A stretch of 64,000 nucleotides of DNA. Source: an uncultured Clostridia bacterium. Lineage in GTDB: Bacteria; Bacillota; Clostridia; Oscillospirales; Ruminococcaceae. The notes beneath the pieces are model-generated. The model was not told the origin of the DNA, ran no database searches, and saw nothing but the letters and a program-made list of their open reading frames with translations. A program made the position numbers and the translations under genes. The first letter of the stretch is position 1; each line of letters begins with the position of its first letter. The stretch is from positions 1-64,000 of the forward strand of contig CANQNF010000010.1 of assembly GCA_947625125.1 (NCBI GenBank), written 5' to 3'. Shown piece after piece: positions 18,307-26,632 of the stretch.

Positions 18307-19145
18307 GTATGGGAAATCTTATGCGCGCGAATCTTCAGCGCATCTTCAAAAACAAATTTTATCTCGCTTTTTTGGCATTCGTCCTTGTTTTCAGCCTCTG
18401 GTTTTTGTTATACAACTATGAGGAGCTCTCCTATTATGAAAACGCTGTTCCCGAAGGGCATTTCTTCGAGGCGCTTTCCTGCGCTCCGTTTGTCTTTGCA
18501 GCGTTCGTCCCGCTTTATGTTGGCAGAGAATTTTCCGACAACACTATCCGCAACAAAATTTTGGCGGGGCATACCCGTCTTGCGATATTTTCGGCAGCAG
18601 TGCTTTCCTCCGCCATCGGATGTATAACAATGCCTCTCGTCTATGCAGTCCCGCAGGTAACTCTCGGGTTCATGCTTTTAGGTCTGCCGACAATGCCGGA
18701 AAAGCTTGCGCTGTCCTTTTTGGGGCTTGTGATACTCTCCGTCTTTTGGGCGGTGCTTCTTACCGCCGCCGTGTATCTTGTGCAAAACAAGTCGGTGTGC
18801 GCGATAGCGTCCTTTATTCTGGTCACAATCATGATATTTGTCGGCGCGGGCATAAACGACGCGCTAAGTCAGCCGGAAACTTTCCGGACGCCTGCTATGG
18901 ACGACGACTTTATAATGAATACCGAGCCGTCGGAGCTTGTCGAAACGGAAAATCCCTATTACGTCGGCGGATACGAGAGAAGAAAGCTTGAATTTCTCAG
19001 CCGTACAGACCCGGCGGGACAGTTTTTCCTGCTCGGAAGTCTTGAAAACGACAGGCCGGAGCTTACCTGCCTTGCGGGCTGTGCGGAGAGCATAATTGTA
19101 TACGCCCTCGGAGCTCTGATGTTTAAAAAGCGAAATATATCCTGA
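18303..19145 (+). CDS. ABC transporter membrane subunit 1
   Basis: 278-280 residues (GTG 18303 overlapping the ATPase stop as GTGA, or ATG 18309). About six membrane helices and a larger external loop before the last helix. The loop after helix 2 carries REFSDNTIRNK, the coupling-type motif of ABC-2 exporters, found again in both following genes. It is one of three consecutive paralogues of nearly the same length, which share the FSDxxxRNK motif and a basic last segment (KKRN-type). Confidence 0.85.
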   Translation: MSMGNLMRANLQRIFKNKFYLAFLAFVLVFSLWFLLYNYEELSYYENAVPEGHFFEALSCAPFVFAAFVPLYVGREFSDNTIRNKILAGHTRLAIFSAAVLSSAIGCITMPLVYAVPQVTLGFMLLGLPTMPEKLALSFLGLVILSVFWAVLLTAAVYLVQNKSVCAIASFILVTIMIFVGAGINDALSQPETFRTPAMDDDFIMNTEPSELVETENPYYVGGYERRKLEFLSRTDPAGQFFLLGSLENDRPELTCLAGCAESIIVYALGALMFKKRNIS

Positions 19146-19161
19146 AAGAGAGGTTGAAAAA

Positions 19162-20004
19162 ATGAAAAGACTTATAGCGGCCGACCTTTCGAGAATGGCA
19201 AAATCGAAGCTCTTTATTTTCCTCTGCGCCCTGTTTTTCGCGTTCGGCGGAGCGGTATACGCCCTGAACGGATATAACCTGAGACAATTAGGCGAGGGAT
19301 ATTTTAACATGACGTATAATATGTACCTGTTCCTGCCGGTCATCTGTTCCGGCTTTGCAGGTTCGGTTTTCTGCGCATTTTTCATCGGCACCGATTTTTC
19401 CGACGGCACCGTGAGAAACAAAATCACCGTCGGTATGACAAAAAAGAAAATATACCTTGCTAATCTCGCCGTCTCGTTCACTGCTATGGCGCTCTTTGTG
19501 CTGTCCTATATTCTTGCGGCGGCGGTTATAGGCATACCCTGCTTCGGCCTGCGGACGTTTACAAAGGCCGTGCACCTGCCGATGTCCATAGTCGGAGCAT
19601 TGCTCGTGACGCTGTCTTTTTCGGCGATATATACCTTTATTTCGATGGCAACGGCCGACAAGGCGAGGGCGTTGATAGTCGGAATCATCGCGTTTGCGGT
19701 CATCATGTTTGCCGGCATGTCGGTATTTTCAAGGCTTGAAGCAAGCGAGTACCGCACCTATAACGTCATCGGCGGCGACGGGCTTCGGCAGGAAATAACC
19801 GAGAAAAATCCCAAATATCTGCCCGAAAATAAGCGGGAGCCGTTTCTTTGGGCAGACGCGGTTATTCCGTCAGGGGTATGGCTTGAAATAAGCGACCCCG
19901 AGCCAAACGGTCTCGGTCTCAGGGCGGTTATAATGCAGCTGTCGCTTGCCGTCATTACAACGGCGGCCGGAGCGATGATATTCGAGAGAAAAAATGTAAG
20001 ATAA
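19162..20004 (+). CDS. ABC transporter membrane subunit 2
   Basis: 280 residues, ABC-2-type membrane protein with the motif TDFSDGTVRNKITVG and a C-terminal ERKNVR tail. It is diverged from its neighbours outside the motif and membrane pattern. ATG at 19162 follows AGAGAGGTTG; the gap to the previous gene is 16 bases, so it is in the same operon. Confidence 0.85.
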   Translation: MKRLIAADLSRMAKSKLFIFLCALFFAFGGAVYALNGYNLRQLGEGYFNMTYNMYLFLPVICSGFAGSVFCAFFIGTDFSDGTVRNKITVGMTKKKIYLANLAVSFTAMALFVLSYILAAAVIGIPCFGLRTFTKAVHLPMSIVGALLVTLSFSAIYTFISMATADKARALIVGIIAFAVIMFAGMSVFSRLEASEYRTYNVIGGDGLRQEITEKNPKYLPENKREPFLWADAVIPSGVWLEISDPEPNGLGLRAVIMQLSLAVITTAAGAMIFERKNVR

Positions 20005-20020
20005 AAAGGAGTGTTAATAT

Positions 20021-20863
20021 ATGTCAAATCTTTTGCGGGCGGGTCTTTGGCGCCTGAAAAAATCCGTCCCGTATAAATTAGCGCTGGTTCTTACCGCGCT
20101 GACGGCCCTCTATTCGGTGCACTACGGGAAATTAGTTTCGAGCTACTCCGGCACGGCCTATCCTTTGGAGCATTACGCCTATGACGCAGGGCCGTTTCTT
20201 GCGCTTATAATCCCGGTCTTTACCGGCCTGTTCATCGGCACGGAATATTCGGACGGCGCTATAAGAAACAAGCTTGTCGTGGGCTGTCCCCGCCGTTCGG
20301 TTTACCTGAGCACGTTTCTGACGGTGTGCATTGCCGATTTGGGGCTTGTGGCGGCGTGGTTTTTGTGCATACTGACCGGTATCCCGAAATTCGGAATGCC
20401 GAAACAGGGCATAGCGGGGTTGGCGCTCTCGCTTCTTTTGGCGGTTTTGTTCACGCTCTCGCTCTCGGCGATTTTTACGCTTTTGGGCATGCTTATAACC
20501 CAGAAAGCTGTCGGAGCGGTGGCGGGGATTATGCTGGGGCTTGTCATGATTTTTGCGGGCAGTTTTTTGTATAACAACCTTTGCGAGCCGGAAACGGTCT
20601 CGCAGGGGGTAATTATAAACGGCGAGTTTACGCTTACGGAGCCGACTCCGAACCCGCACTATGTGGGCGAGCCGAAGAGGTCGGCGTACAGGGCGATTTT
20701 AAATTCCCTGCCGACGGGCGAGGCGATACTCATGGCGAATTTCGACGATGACAACACCCCGGAGATCGCCGACCCTAAAATAATGCTCCTCGCCCCCTGC
20801 ATAGAAACTCTCCTCCTCACCGCCGCAGGAATCGCTGTATTCGGAAAAAAGGATCTGAGGTAG
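20021..20863 (+). CDS. ABC transporter membrane subunit 3
   Basis: 280 residues, third paralogue, with TEYSDGAIRNKLVVG in the same position and GKKDLR at the end. ATG 20021 follows AAAGGAG. A large external loop near residues 185-245 includes NPHYVGEPKR, echoing NPYYVGGYERR of subunit 1, so subunits 1 and 3 look closest. It is the last gene of the operon; the next 75 bases are a dispersed repeat ending in a terminator hairpin. Confidence 0.85.
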   Translation: MSNLLRAGLWRLKKSVPYKLALVLTALTALYSVHYGKLVSSYSGTAYPLEHYAYDAGPFLALIIPVFTGLFIGTEYSDGAIRNKLVVGCPRRSVYLSTFLTVCIADLGLVAAWFLCILTGIPKFGMPKQGIAGLALSLLLAVLFTLSLSAIFTLLGMLITQKAVGAVAGIMLGLVMIFAGSFLYNNLCEPETVSQGVIINGEFTLTEPTPNPHYVGEPKRSAYRAILNSLPTGEAILMANFDDDNTPEIADPKIMLLAPCIETLLLTAAGIAVFGKKDLR

Positions 20864-20867
20864 GGGC

Positions 20868-20936
20868 ATATTGAAATTCTGACTTCTGACATCTGACTTC
20901 TGTATTCTTGATGCGGTCGCTTCGGCCGCATCTTTT
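20868..20936 (+). repeat. dispersed repeat copy acting as operon terminator
   Basis: TTGAAATTCTGAC, a TCTGAC/TCTGACAT tract, then GATGCGG...CCGCATC (20910-20932) followed by TTTT. It has the same order of parts as the copies at 31.9 and 56.1 kb but lacks their 5' CGCC...GGCG hairpin. The final hairpin is the only terminator between the ABC operon and prfB. Confidence 0.65.
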
Positions 20937-20949
20937 CTGCTTCAGCCAC

Positions 20950-20978
20950 TTGCCATTTTCGGAAAACTGTGCTATACT
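20950..20978 (+). promoter_or_regulatory. prfB promoter
   Basis: TTGCCA (20950-20955), 17-base spacer, TATACT (20973-20978), about 30 bases before the start codon. Confidence 0.75.
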
Positions 20979-21007
20979 GTATGTGAATAACTTTTTCGGA
21001 GGATGCA

Positions 21008-22126
21008 ATGATACTGATAGACGAACTTAAACAGCGGCTTTCCGACGCGCTCCCTAAGCTTAAGGAGCTTCACTCCGTCCTGAATATAGAGGCTGCCAAG
21101 GAGGAGATAGAGCAGCTTCATCTTAAAGCTGCCGAGCCGGGCTTTTGGGACGACGCGGAAAAATCGCAGAAGATCCTGCAAAGAACAAAATCTCTCGAAA
21201 CAAGGGTCGAGGACGACCGCAAGCTCGCTTCCTCTGCCGACGATATCGCCACGCTCATCGAAATGTATAACGAGGACCCCGACGACTCCATCATCGACGA
21301 CATCAAGAGCGAACTCGACGCGCTCGAGAGCAAAATCGACAGCCTGACCCTGAAAACGCTTTTAAAGGGCGAATACGACAGCTCAAACGCCATTCTTAAC
21401 TTCCATGCCGGAGCCGGCGGTACCGAGGCCCAGGACTGGACCGAGATGCTTTTGAGAATGTATATCCGTTGGGGAGAAGCCCACGGCTATAAGGTTTCGG
21501 TCCTCGACACGCTCGACGGCGGCGACGCGGGCATAAAATCCGCCTCAATGATAATCGAGGGCGAGAACGCCTACGGCTACTTAAAGAGCGAATCGGGCAT
21601 CCACAGGCTCGTGAGGATATCCCCGTTCGACGCTTCAGGTTCGCGCCACACGTCTTTCTCGGCGGTCGAGGTCATGCCCGAAATAAACGAGGACATGAGC
21701 GTTGAAATTCGTCCCGAGGATATAAAAATGGACGTTTTCCGTTCGTCCGGAGCCGGCGGCCAGCATATCAACAAGACGTCGTCCGCCGTAAGACTTACCC
21801 ACATCCCGACCGGCATCGTCACGTCCTGCCAGACCCAGCGCAGCCAGGTACAGAACCGCGACTATGCCATGAAAATGCTAATAGCAAAGCTTGTCGAGAT
21901 AAAAGAGCGCGAGCACCTGTCGAAAATCGAGGACATAAAGGGCGTTCAGAAAGAGATAGCCTGGGGCTCGCAGATACGCTCATATGTTTTCATGCCCTAC
22001 ACGCTCGTCAAGGACCACCGCACCGGCTATGAAAACGGCAACGTCCACGCGGTCATGGACGGCGATTTGGACGGCTTCATCAACGCTTATCTCAAGGCGC
22101 TCTCGAACGGCGAGATCGAAAGATAA
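21008..22126 (+). CDS. prfB: peptide chain release factor 2
   Basis: 372 residues. It reads UGA and UAA stop codons and triggers peptide release on the ribosome. The peptidyl-transferase GGQ motif is in SGAGGQHINKTSSAVR, and the stop-codon-reading tripeptide is SPF in RISPFDASGSRHTS, which assigns it to RF2 rather than RF1. The frame is continuous from the ATG (ribosome site CGGAGG), with no in-frame TGA near codon 25, so the programmed +1 frameshift that autoregulates RF2 in many bacteria is absent here. Confidence 0.97.
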   Translation: MILIDELKQRLSDALPKLKELHSVLNIEAAKEEIEQLHLKAAEPGFWDDAEKSQKILQRTKSLETRVEDDRKLASSADDIATLIEMYNEDPDDSIIDDIKSELDALESKIDSLTLKTLLKGEYDSSNAILNFHAGAGGTEAQDWTEMLLRMYIRWGEAHGYKVSVLDTLDGGDAGIKSASMIIEGENAYGYLKSESGIHRLVRISPFDASGSRHTSFSAVEVMPEINEDMSVEIRPEDIKMDVFRSSGAGGQHINKTSSAVRLTHIPTGIVTSCQTQRSQVQNRDYAMKMLIAKLVEIKEREHLSKIEDIKGVQKEIAWGSQIRSYVFMPYTLVKDHRTGYENGNVHAVMDGDLDGFINAYLKALSNGEIER

Positions 22127-22188
22127 AGTTAAACTGCATAAAATATGCCGTTGAACTTAAGCATATATAACAAATTTACTAAATGCCC

Positions 22189-22217
22189 TTGACAAATATT
22201 TATCAATGTGGTATATT
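22189..22217 (+). promoter_or_regulatory. promoter of candidate small RNA 1
   Basis: TTGACA (22189-22194), 17-base spacer, TATATT (22212-22217): a near-consensus promoter with no coding region behind it. Confidence 0.75.
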
Positions 22218-22287
22218 AACTTTAGTAAAGTTATGCTTTACAGCGCTAAAACTCGTCTCATATCCGGCTGATGTGGGCGAGTTTTTT
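22218..22287 (+). ncRNA. candidate small RNA 1 (about 65 nt)
   Basis: Directly after the promoter comes GTAAAG-TTATG-CTTTAC (22225-22241), then a terminator with stem AAAACTCG/CGAGTTTT extended by CTCATAT/ATGTGGG around a 7-base loop, ending in TTTTTT (22248-22287). Promoter, hairpin and terminator fit a stand-alone 60-70 nt RNA. The nearest downstream plus-strand gene is 1.7 kb away, so it is unlikely to be a leader. No known RNA family was recognised. Confidence 0.5.
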
Positions 22288-22959
22288 CGTCGGCATTTTT
22301 TGCATGGCGCCCGAGGGAATGCTTGAAAAGGCCGTCCCGGCTATGCGATTTACTCCCACGCCTCTGAATCGGTATATTACGGAAACAGGGGAGATGTGCG
22401 GTTTTGGTTGGGCATGCCCTGTTTTTCAGGGCATGCAAAATTTAGTCCGGGATAGCCCGGAATCGGGGCAGTGTGTGCGGCGGTTGGTCATGCGGCAAGA
22501 CCGGACAAGGCGTGCGCTTTTTGGGCGGGATAGTTTCCGACGGCCGGGGGGTGAGACCCCGGTATTTAAACGTGCGGGGTTAAAAATCGGCCGGTTTTAT
22601 GCATAGGCTCGGCTGAGAATGTGCGGTTTTTGGGGGATGGTATCCGGTTGTGTGGCATGCCCCGTTTTCAGGGTTTAATCCGGGTAGTCAGAATTCTGGT
22701 CAGTGTGGGCGGCGGTTGGTCATGCGGATGTGCTTTTTGCTCGGGCATGCTCCCCCTTTTTTCATATTTCAAAAATTGCCCCCCGAAAAGGTCGGGGAGA
22801 GGAAATTTTCAGGGCAGCGCGGATGCCATAAATTAACAAATAATCATGTAAAATTTATCTATACTTTAGCAATTTACCACTTTTATGCTTTAAATTCCGT
22901 TATTATGAACAAGAAATCGGCTCCGGATTATAGAAAACGCTGAAAATGTCGAAAACGAC

Positions 22960-22988
22960 TTGACAAACGGGAAATTTTGCGGTAAAAT
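22960..22988 (+). promoter_or_regulatory. promoter of candidate small RNA 2
   Basis: TTGACA (22960-22965), 17-base spacer, TAAAAT (22983-22988). It is preceded by CTGAAAATGTCGAAAACG, similar to the 9-base words of the 13.8 kb arrays. Confidence 0.7.
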
Positions 22989-22994
22989 TTAAGA

Positions 22995-23067
22995 AACTAA
23001 AGTGCTAAACTGTTAGTTCTCCTTGACAAAGAGACCCCCCGAGCCCCAGGCCGGGAGGTCTTTTTTT
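22995..23067 (+). ncRNA. candidate small RNA 2 (about 73 nt)
   Basis: After the promoter lies a weak hairpin AACTAA...TTAGTT (22995-23018), then AGACC/CCCG paired with CGGG/GGTCT (23032-23061) and seven T. The terminator also faces the 3' end of the convergent membrane-protein gene. Same layout as candidate 1 but different sequence. It could instead be an abortive remnant leader. Confidence 0.4.
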
Positions 23068-23086
23068 GCGGGGGGGTTCGGCGGAT

Positions 23087-23542
23087 TCAAATGCTCTCTC
23101 GCTTAGCTTCCTCATGCCGCTTAAATTTCACCCCGAGCCTCGGCCTAACGAATTTTTCCCCGAACATGGCCGTGCGCAGGACCCTTGCCGCCAAAAGCGC
23201 CGGGAACGACAGCGCCAGCCATATCGCCGAAAACGGCAGGCAGATCTGCCCCATGAAATTCAGCGGCAGCTCCGAATAATCCCACACCCCGAGCCCCATC
23301 GCACGGTTCACGACCTCCCCGAAAGCAAGCTCCACCGCCGTTATCACCATGGCGCAAAACGGGGCCTGCAACAGCATCGACCCGCCGAAAAGCCCGCTCT
23401 CGTCCGTCAGATATATTGCCAAAAAACAGAGCCCGCCCGCAAAGAACATCGAAATGTGAGTCTCGGATCTCCAAAGAATTTCCAGCGCGCCGTAGCATAG
23501 CCCGCCGAAACAAAATGCCGCCATCCATTTTAAAAATTTCAT
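23087..23542 (-). CDS. CmpB-like small membrane protein (putative ABC transporter permease family)
   Basis: 151 residues with four predicted membrane helices. The segment WDYSELPLNFMGQICLPFSAIW is typical of the family annotated as putative ABC transporter permease (PF06541, CmpB-like), whose transport role has not been shown. ATG 23542 follows a weak site (GGGAGATTTCAC). It is a lone gene converging on candidate small RNA 2, with a basic C-terminal tail. Confidence 0.75.
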   Translation of the reverse strand: MKFLKWMAAFCFGGLCYGALEILWRSETHISMFFAGGLCFLAIYLTDESGLFGGSMLLQAPFCAMVITAVELAFGEVVNRAMGLGVWDYSELPLNFMGQICLPFSAIWLALSFPALLAARVLRTAMFGEKFVRPRLGVKFKRHEEAKRESI

Positions 23543-23624
23543 GTGAAATCTCCCAAAATTTTTCTTTTCAAGATATTATTGCCTGTTTATCAGGCAAAAT
23601 ACTGAAATTTTCAAAAAATTTTTG

Positions 23625-23653
23625 TTGACATTTCCGAAAAAGTGTGCTATAGT
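23625..23653 (+). promoter_or_regulatory. valS promoter
   Basis: TTGACA (23625-23630), 17-base spacer, TATAGT (23648-23653); the start is near 23660, at the base of the T-box. Confidence 0.8.
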
Positions 23654-23659
23654 TTCTTA

Positions 23660-23935
23660 AAGGCGTTTTATGGGAAGTGTGCCGCGAGATGACGCTCGGA
23701 AAGAGAGGCGGGCAAGGTGAAAGCCGTCGGGCAGTCAGCGAGGTATCTGTCGTCCCAAAGCCGGGAGGAAGAACGGGAAGCCAAGTAGACCCTCCTCGTG
23801 CAAGCACGTTACAGCTTATGAAAGTGAGAGGCTGATTCTGATTTCTGACATCTCAATTCTGTCCTCTAATTTGAGTGGTACCGCGGGAAATTTCTCGTCT
23901 CAAAGCAATGTCTTTGGGGCGGTTTTTTATTATCG
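23660..23935 (+). promoter_or_regulatory. valine T-box leader
   Basis: A tRNA-sensing leader about 275 nt long. Stem I parts are visible (GAGATGACGC, the distal GGAAAGAGAGG and GGTGAAAGCC elements), with a candidate specifier GTA (Val) at 23743-23745. The conserved T-box is GAGTGGTACCGCGGG (23873-23887), with terminator arms GTCTCAAAG/CTTTGGGGC and a T-run to 23928. Uncharged tRNA-Val should favour read-through into valS. A TCTGATTTCTGACATCTCAA tract from the dispersed repeat family lies between the upper stems and the antiterminator. Confidence 0.93.
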
Positions 23936-23971
23936 CCCCGAGGGAAAAATCTTTAAGAAAGAGGTACACAA

Positions 23972-26593
23972 ATGAAAAAAGAACTTGAAAAGCTCTATGA
24001 GCCGAAAGCGGTGGAGGACCGTATCTACAAATACTGGGTCGACAACAACTGCTTTCACGCCGAGGTAAACCCCGACAAGAAGCCGTACTGCATCGTCATG
24101 CCGCCGCCGAACATCACGGGGCAGCTGCACATGGGCCATGCCCTTGACGAAACTCTTCAGGATATTCTTATCCGCTATAAGAGGATGTCCGGATTCGAGA
24201 CGCTCTGGCTGCCGGGAACCGACCACGCTTCAATAGCTACCGAGGCGAAGATAGTCGCCGATATGCGCAAGGACGGCGTTACAAAGGACGATATCGGCCG
24301 TGACGGATTTCTCAAGAGAGCCTGGGCATGGAAAGAAAAATACGGTTCGACGATAATAAGTCAGCTAAAAAAGTTAGGCTCGTCCTGCGACTGGGAGCGC
24401 GAGCGCTTCACGATGGACGAGGGCTGCTCAAAGGCCGTAAAAGAGGTCTTTGTCAGGTATTATGAAAAGGGCCTCATCTATCGCGGCGAGCGCATCATAA
24501 ACTGGTGCCCGCACTGCTTAACGTCGATATCCAACGCCGAGGTCAATTACGAGGAGCAGGCCGGTCATTTCTGGCATTTAAGATACCCCCTGACGGACGG
24601 TTCGGGCTGGCTTGAACTCGCCACCACAAGGCCCGAAACGCTCCTCGGAGATACCGCCGTCGCGGTCAATCCCAAGGATGAAAGATATAAGGAATACGTC
24701 GGCAAGACGGTCACGCTTCCCCTTGTCGGGCGCGAGATACCCGTCGTCGCGGACAGCTATGTCGATATGGAATTCGGCACCGGCGTTGTAAAAATCACAC
24801 CTGCGCACGACCCGAACGACTTTGAAGTAGGGCTTCGGCACAGCCTCCCGGTCATCAACGTCATGACCGACGACGCAAAAATCACCGAGGATTATCCGAA
24901 GTATGCCGGAATGGACAGATTTGAGGCAAGAAAAGCCATCGTCAAGGACCTTGAAGAGGGCGGATTCTTGGTAAAGACGGAGGATCACGTCCACAACGTC
25001 GGCACCTGCTACCGCTGCGGGACCACTATCGAGCCGAGAGTTTCTTTACAGTGGTTCGTCAAGATGGCGGACCTTGCAAAGCCTGCAATCGAGGCCGTTC
25101 GCTCCGGCAGGACGAAATTCGTCCCCGAGAGATTTGAAAAAAATTACTTCAACTGGATGGAGGACATCCGCGACTGGTGCGTTTCACGTCAGCTTTGGTG
25201 GGGCCATAGGATACCGGCGTTTTACTGCGACGACTGCGGCGAAACGGTCGTGACCAAGGAAGACAGCGCGGTCTGCCCGAAGTGCGGTAAGCCGATGAGG
25301 CAGGACCCCGACACCCTCGACACATGGTTCTCATCCGCTCTCTGGCCGTTTTCGACCCTCGGCTGGCCCGACAAGACTCCCGAGCTTGAATATTTCTACC
25401 CGACGAACACCCTCGTCACCGGCTGGGACATCATCACGTTCTGGGTCTCGAGGATGATGGTCGCGGGCATGGAATTCATGAACGAGCAGCCGTTTGAAAC
25501 CGTTCTTATCCATGGTCTTATGAGAGACCCGAACGGCTTGAAGATGTCGAAATCCCTCGGCAACGGCGTCGACCCGCTCGACGTCATCGACAAATACGGC
25601 GCTGACGCTTTAAGATTCATGGTCGCCTCCGGCACATCCCCCGGAAACGATATGAGATATTCCGAGGACAAGGTCAAGGCATGCCGAAACTTTGCAAATA
25701 AACTCTGGAACGCCACGAGATTTATCATGATGAATCTTCCCGAGGACTTCGCCGTACCCGAGAAGCTGCCCGAAAATTTGGCATTGGAGGACAAGTGGGT
25801 AGTCTCAAAGGTAAACGCCCTCGCGAAAGAGGTCTGCGACAATATCGACAGATATGAGCTCGGAGTCGCCGCACAAAAGGTCTACGACTTTATCTGGGAC
25901 ATCTACTGCGACTGGTATATAGAGCTGACGAAGCCGAGGATAAACGCCGGCGGAGAGACCGCCCTTACCGCTCAGACGGTGCTCGTCTGGGTCATGGTCA
26001 GGATATTGAAGCTTCTCCATCCGTTCATGCCGTTTATCACCGAGGAGATCTGGCAGGCTCTCGACGGAAGCGGCAAGCCCCTCATGCTCGAAGCTTTCCC
26101 GACGTATGACAAGGCGCTCGACTTCCCTGCCGAGGAAAACGACTTCGAGAAGATAATCGAGGCGATAAAGGCCATAAGAAACCGTCGTTCCGAGATGAAC
26201 GTGCCGCCGTCCAAAAAGGCGGAGGTCTATATCGAAACCGCCTTTAAAGACGTGTTTGAAAAGGGCGCTATGTTCTTTGAAAGGCTCGCCTCGGCTTCAG
26301 CGGTCATCATCAGGGAAAAGGTCGAGCTTTCCGACGCGGTCAACGCCGTGACGGGTTCGGCAAGACTGTTCATACCCCTGGCGGAGCTTATCGACCGCGA
26401 AAAGGAGCTTGCAAGGCTCATCAAGGAGAAAACGTCCGCGGAAAAGGATATAACCGTCATAAGCTCAAAGCTTTCAAACGAGGGCTTTTTGGCAAAGGCT
26501 CCCGCCCAAGTCGTCGAGGCCGAAAGGGCGAAGCTCACCGCCGTCAAGGAAAAGCTTGAAAAAATAGAGAAGTCTCTCAAGGCTCTCGGATGA
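23972..26593 (+). CDS. valS: valyl-tRNA synthetase
   Basis: 873 residues, class I synthetase that charges tRNA-Val. The ATP-binding HIGH-type motif is PPNITGQLHMGHA (about residue 48) and the KMSKS loop is GLKMSKSLGNGVDP; the CP1 editing domain lies between (TTRPETLLGDTAV). The C-terminal 65 residues form the coiled coil typical of ValRS (LIDREKELARLIKEK...EKLEKIEKSLKALG). ATG follows AAAGAGGTACACAA and the T-box leader. The CPBP protease gene begins 39 bases after its stop, so the two are probably co-transcribed. Confidence 0.98.
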   Translation: MKKELEKLYEPKAVEDRIYKYWVDNNCFHAEVNPDKKPYCIVMPPPNITGQLHMGHALDETLQDILIRYKRMSGFETLWLPGTDHASIATEAKIVADMRKDGVTKDDIGRDGFLKRAWAWKEKYGSTIISQLKKLGSSCDWERERFTMDEGCSKAVKEVFVRYYEKGLIYRGERIINWCPHCLTSISNAEVNYEEQAGHFWHLRYPLTDGSGWLELATTRPETLLGDTAVAVNPKDERYKEYVGKTVTLPLVGREIPVVADSYVDMEFGTGVVKITPAHDPNDFEVGLRHSLPVINVMTDDAKITEDYPKYAGMDRFEARKAIVKDLEEGGFLVKTEDHVHNVGTCYRCGTTIEPRVSLQWFVKMADLAKPAIEAVRSGRTKFVPERFEKNYFNWMEDIRDWCVSRQLWWGHRIPAFYCDDCGETVVTKEDSAVCPKCGKPMRQDPDTLDTWFSSALWPFSTLGWPDKTPELEYFYPTNTLVTGWDIITFWVSRMMVAGMEFMNEQPFETVLIHGLMRDPNGLKMSKSLGNGVDPLDVIDKYGADALRFMVASGTSPGNDMRYSEDKVKACRNFANKLWNATRFIMMNLPEDFAVPEKLPENLALEDKWVVSKVNALAKEVCDNIDRYELGVAAQKVYDFIWDIYCDWYIELTKPRINAGGETALTAQTVLVWVMVRILKLLHPFMPFITEEIWQALDGSGKPLMLEAFPTYDKALDFPAEENDFEKIIEAIKAIRNRRSEMNVPPSKKAEVYIETAFKDVFEKGAMFFERLASASAVIIREKVELSDAVNAVTGSARLFIPLAELIDREKELARLIKEKTSAEKDITVISSKLSNEGFLAKAPAQVVEAERAKLTAVKEKLEKIEKSLKALG

Positions 26594-26632
26594 TAAATAA
26601 GCCTGAAAACAATTTTCACGGGAGGTAGTTAT

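Larger units (their letters stand above)
22127..23086. other. 960-base stretch without a supported gene
   Basis: Open frames here (for example 22271-22606) have no ribosome site and no family resemblance. The stretch holds two candidate short transcripts (22218-22287 and 22995-23067), a 10 bp perfect hairpin GCATGCCCTG-TTTTT-CAGGGCATGC (22412-22436), and a pair of diverged copies of about 130 bases (about 22385-22530 and 22617-22740) that share ATGTGCGGTTTT, GTTTTTCAGGG-like and GGCGGTTGGTCATGCGG segments. Confidence 0.6.

Noticed and set aside
21008-21120. In-frame TGA frameshift site in prfB
   Set aside because: The sequence was read codon by codon over the first 40 codons and no TGA is present.
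22271-22943. Small genes in the prfB-valS gap
   Set aside because: Open frames are GC-skewed by-products of the diverged repeats, without ribosome sites or family resemblance; they overlap hairpins.
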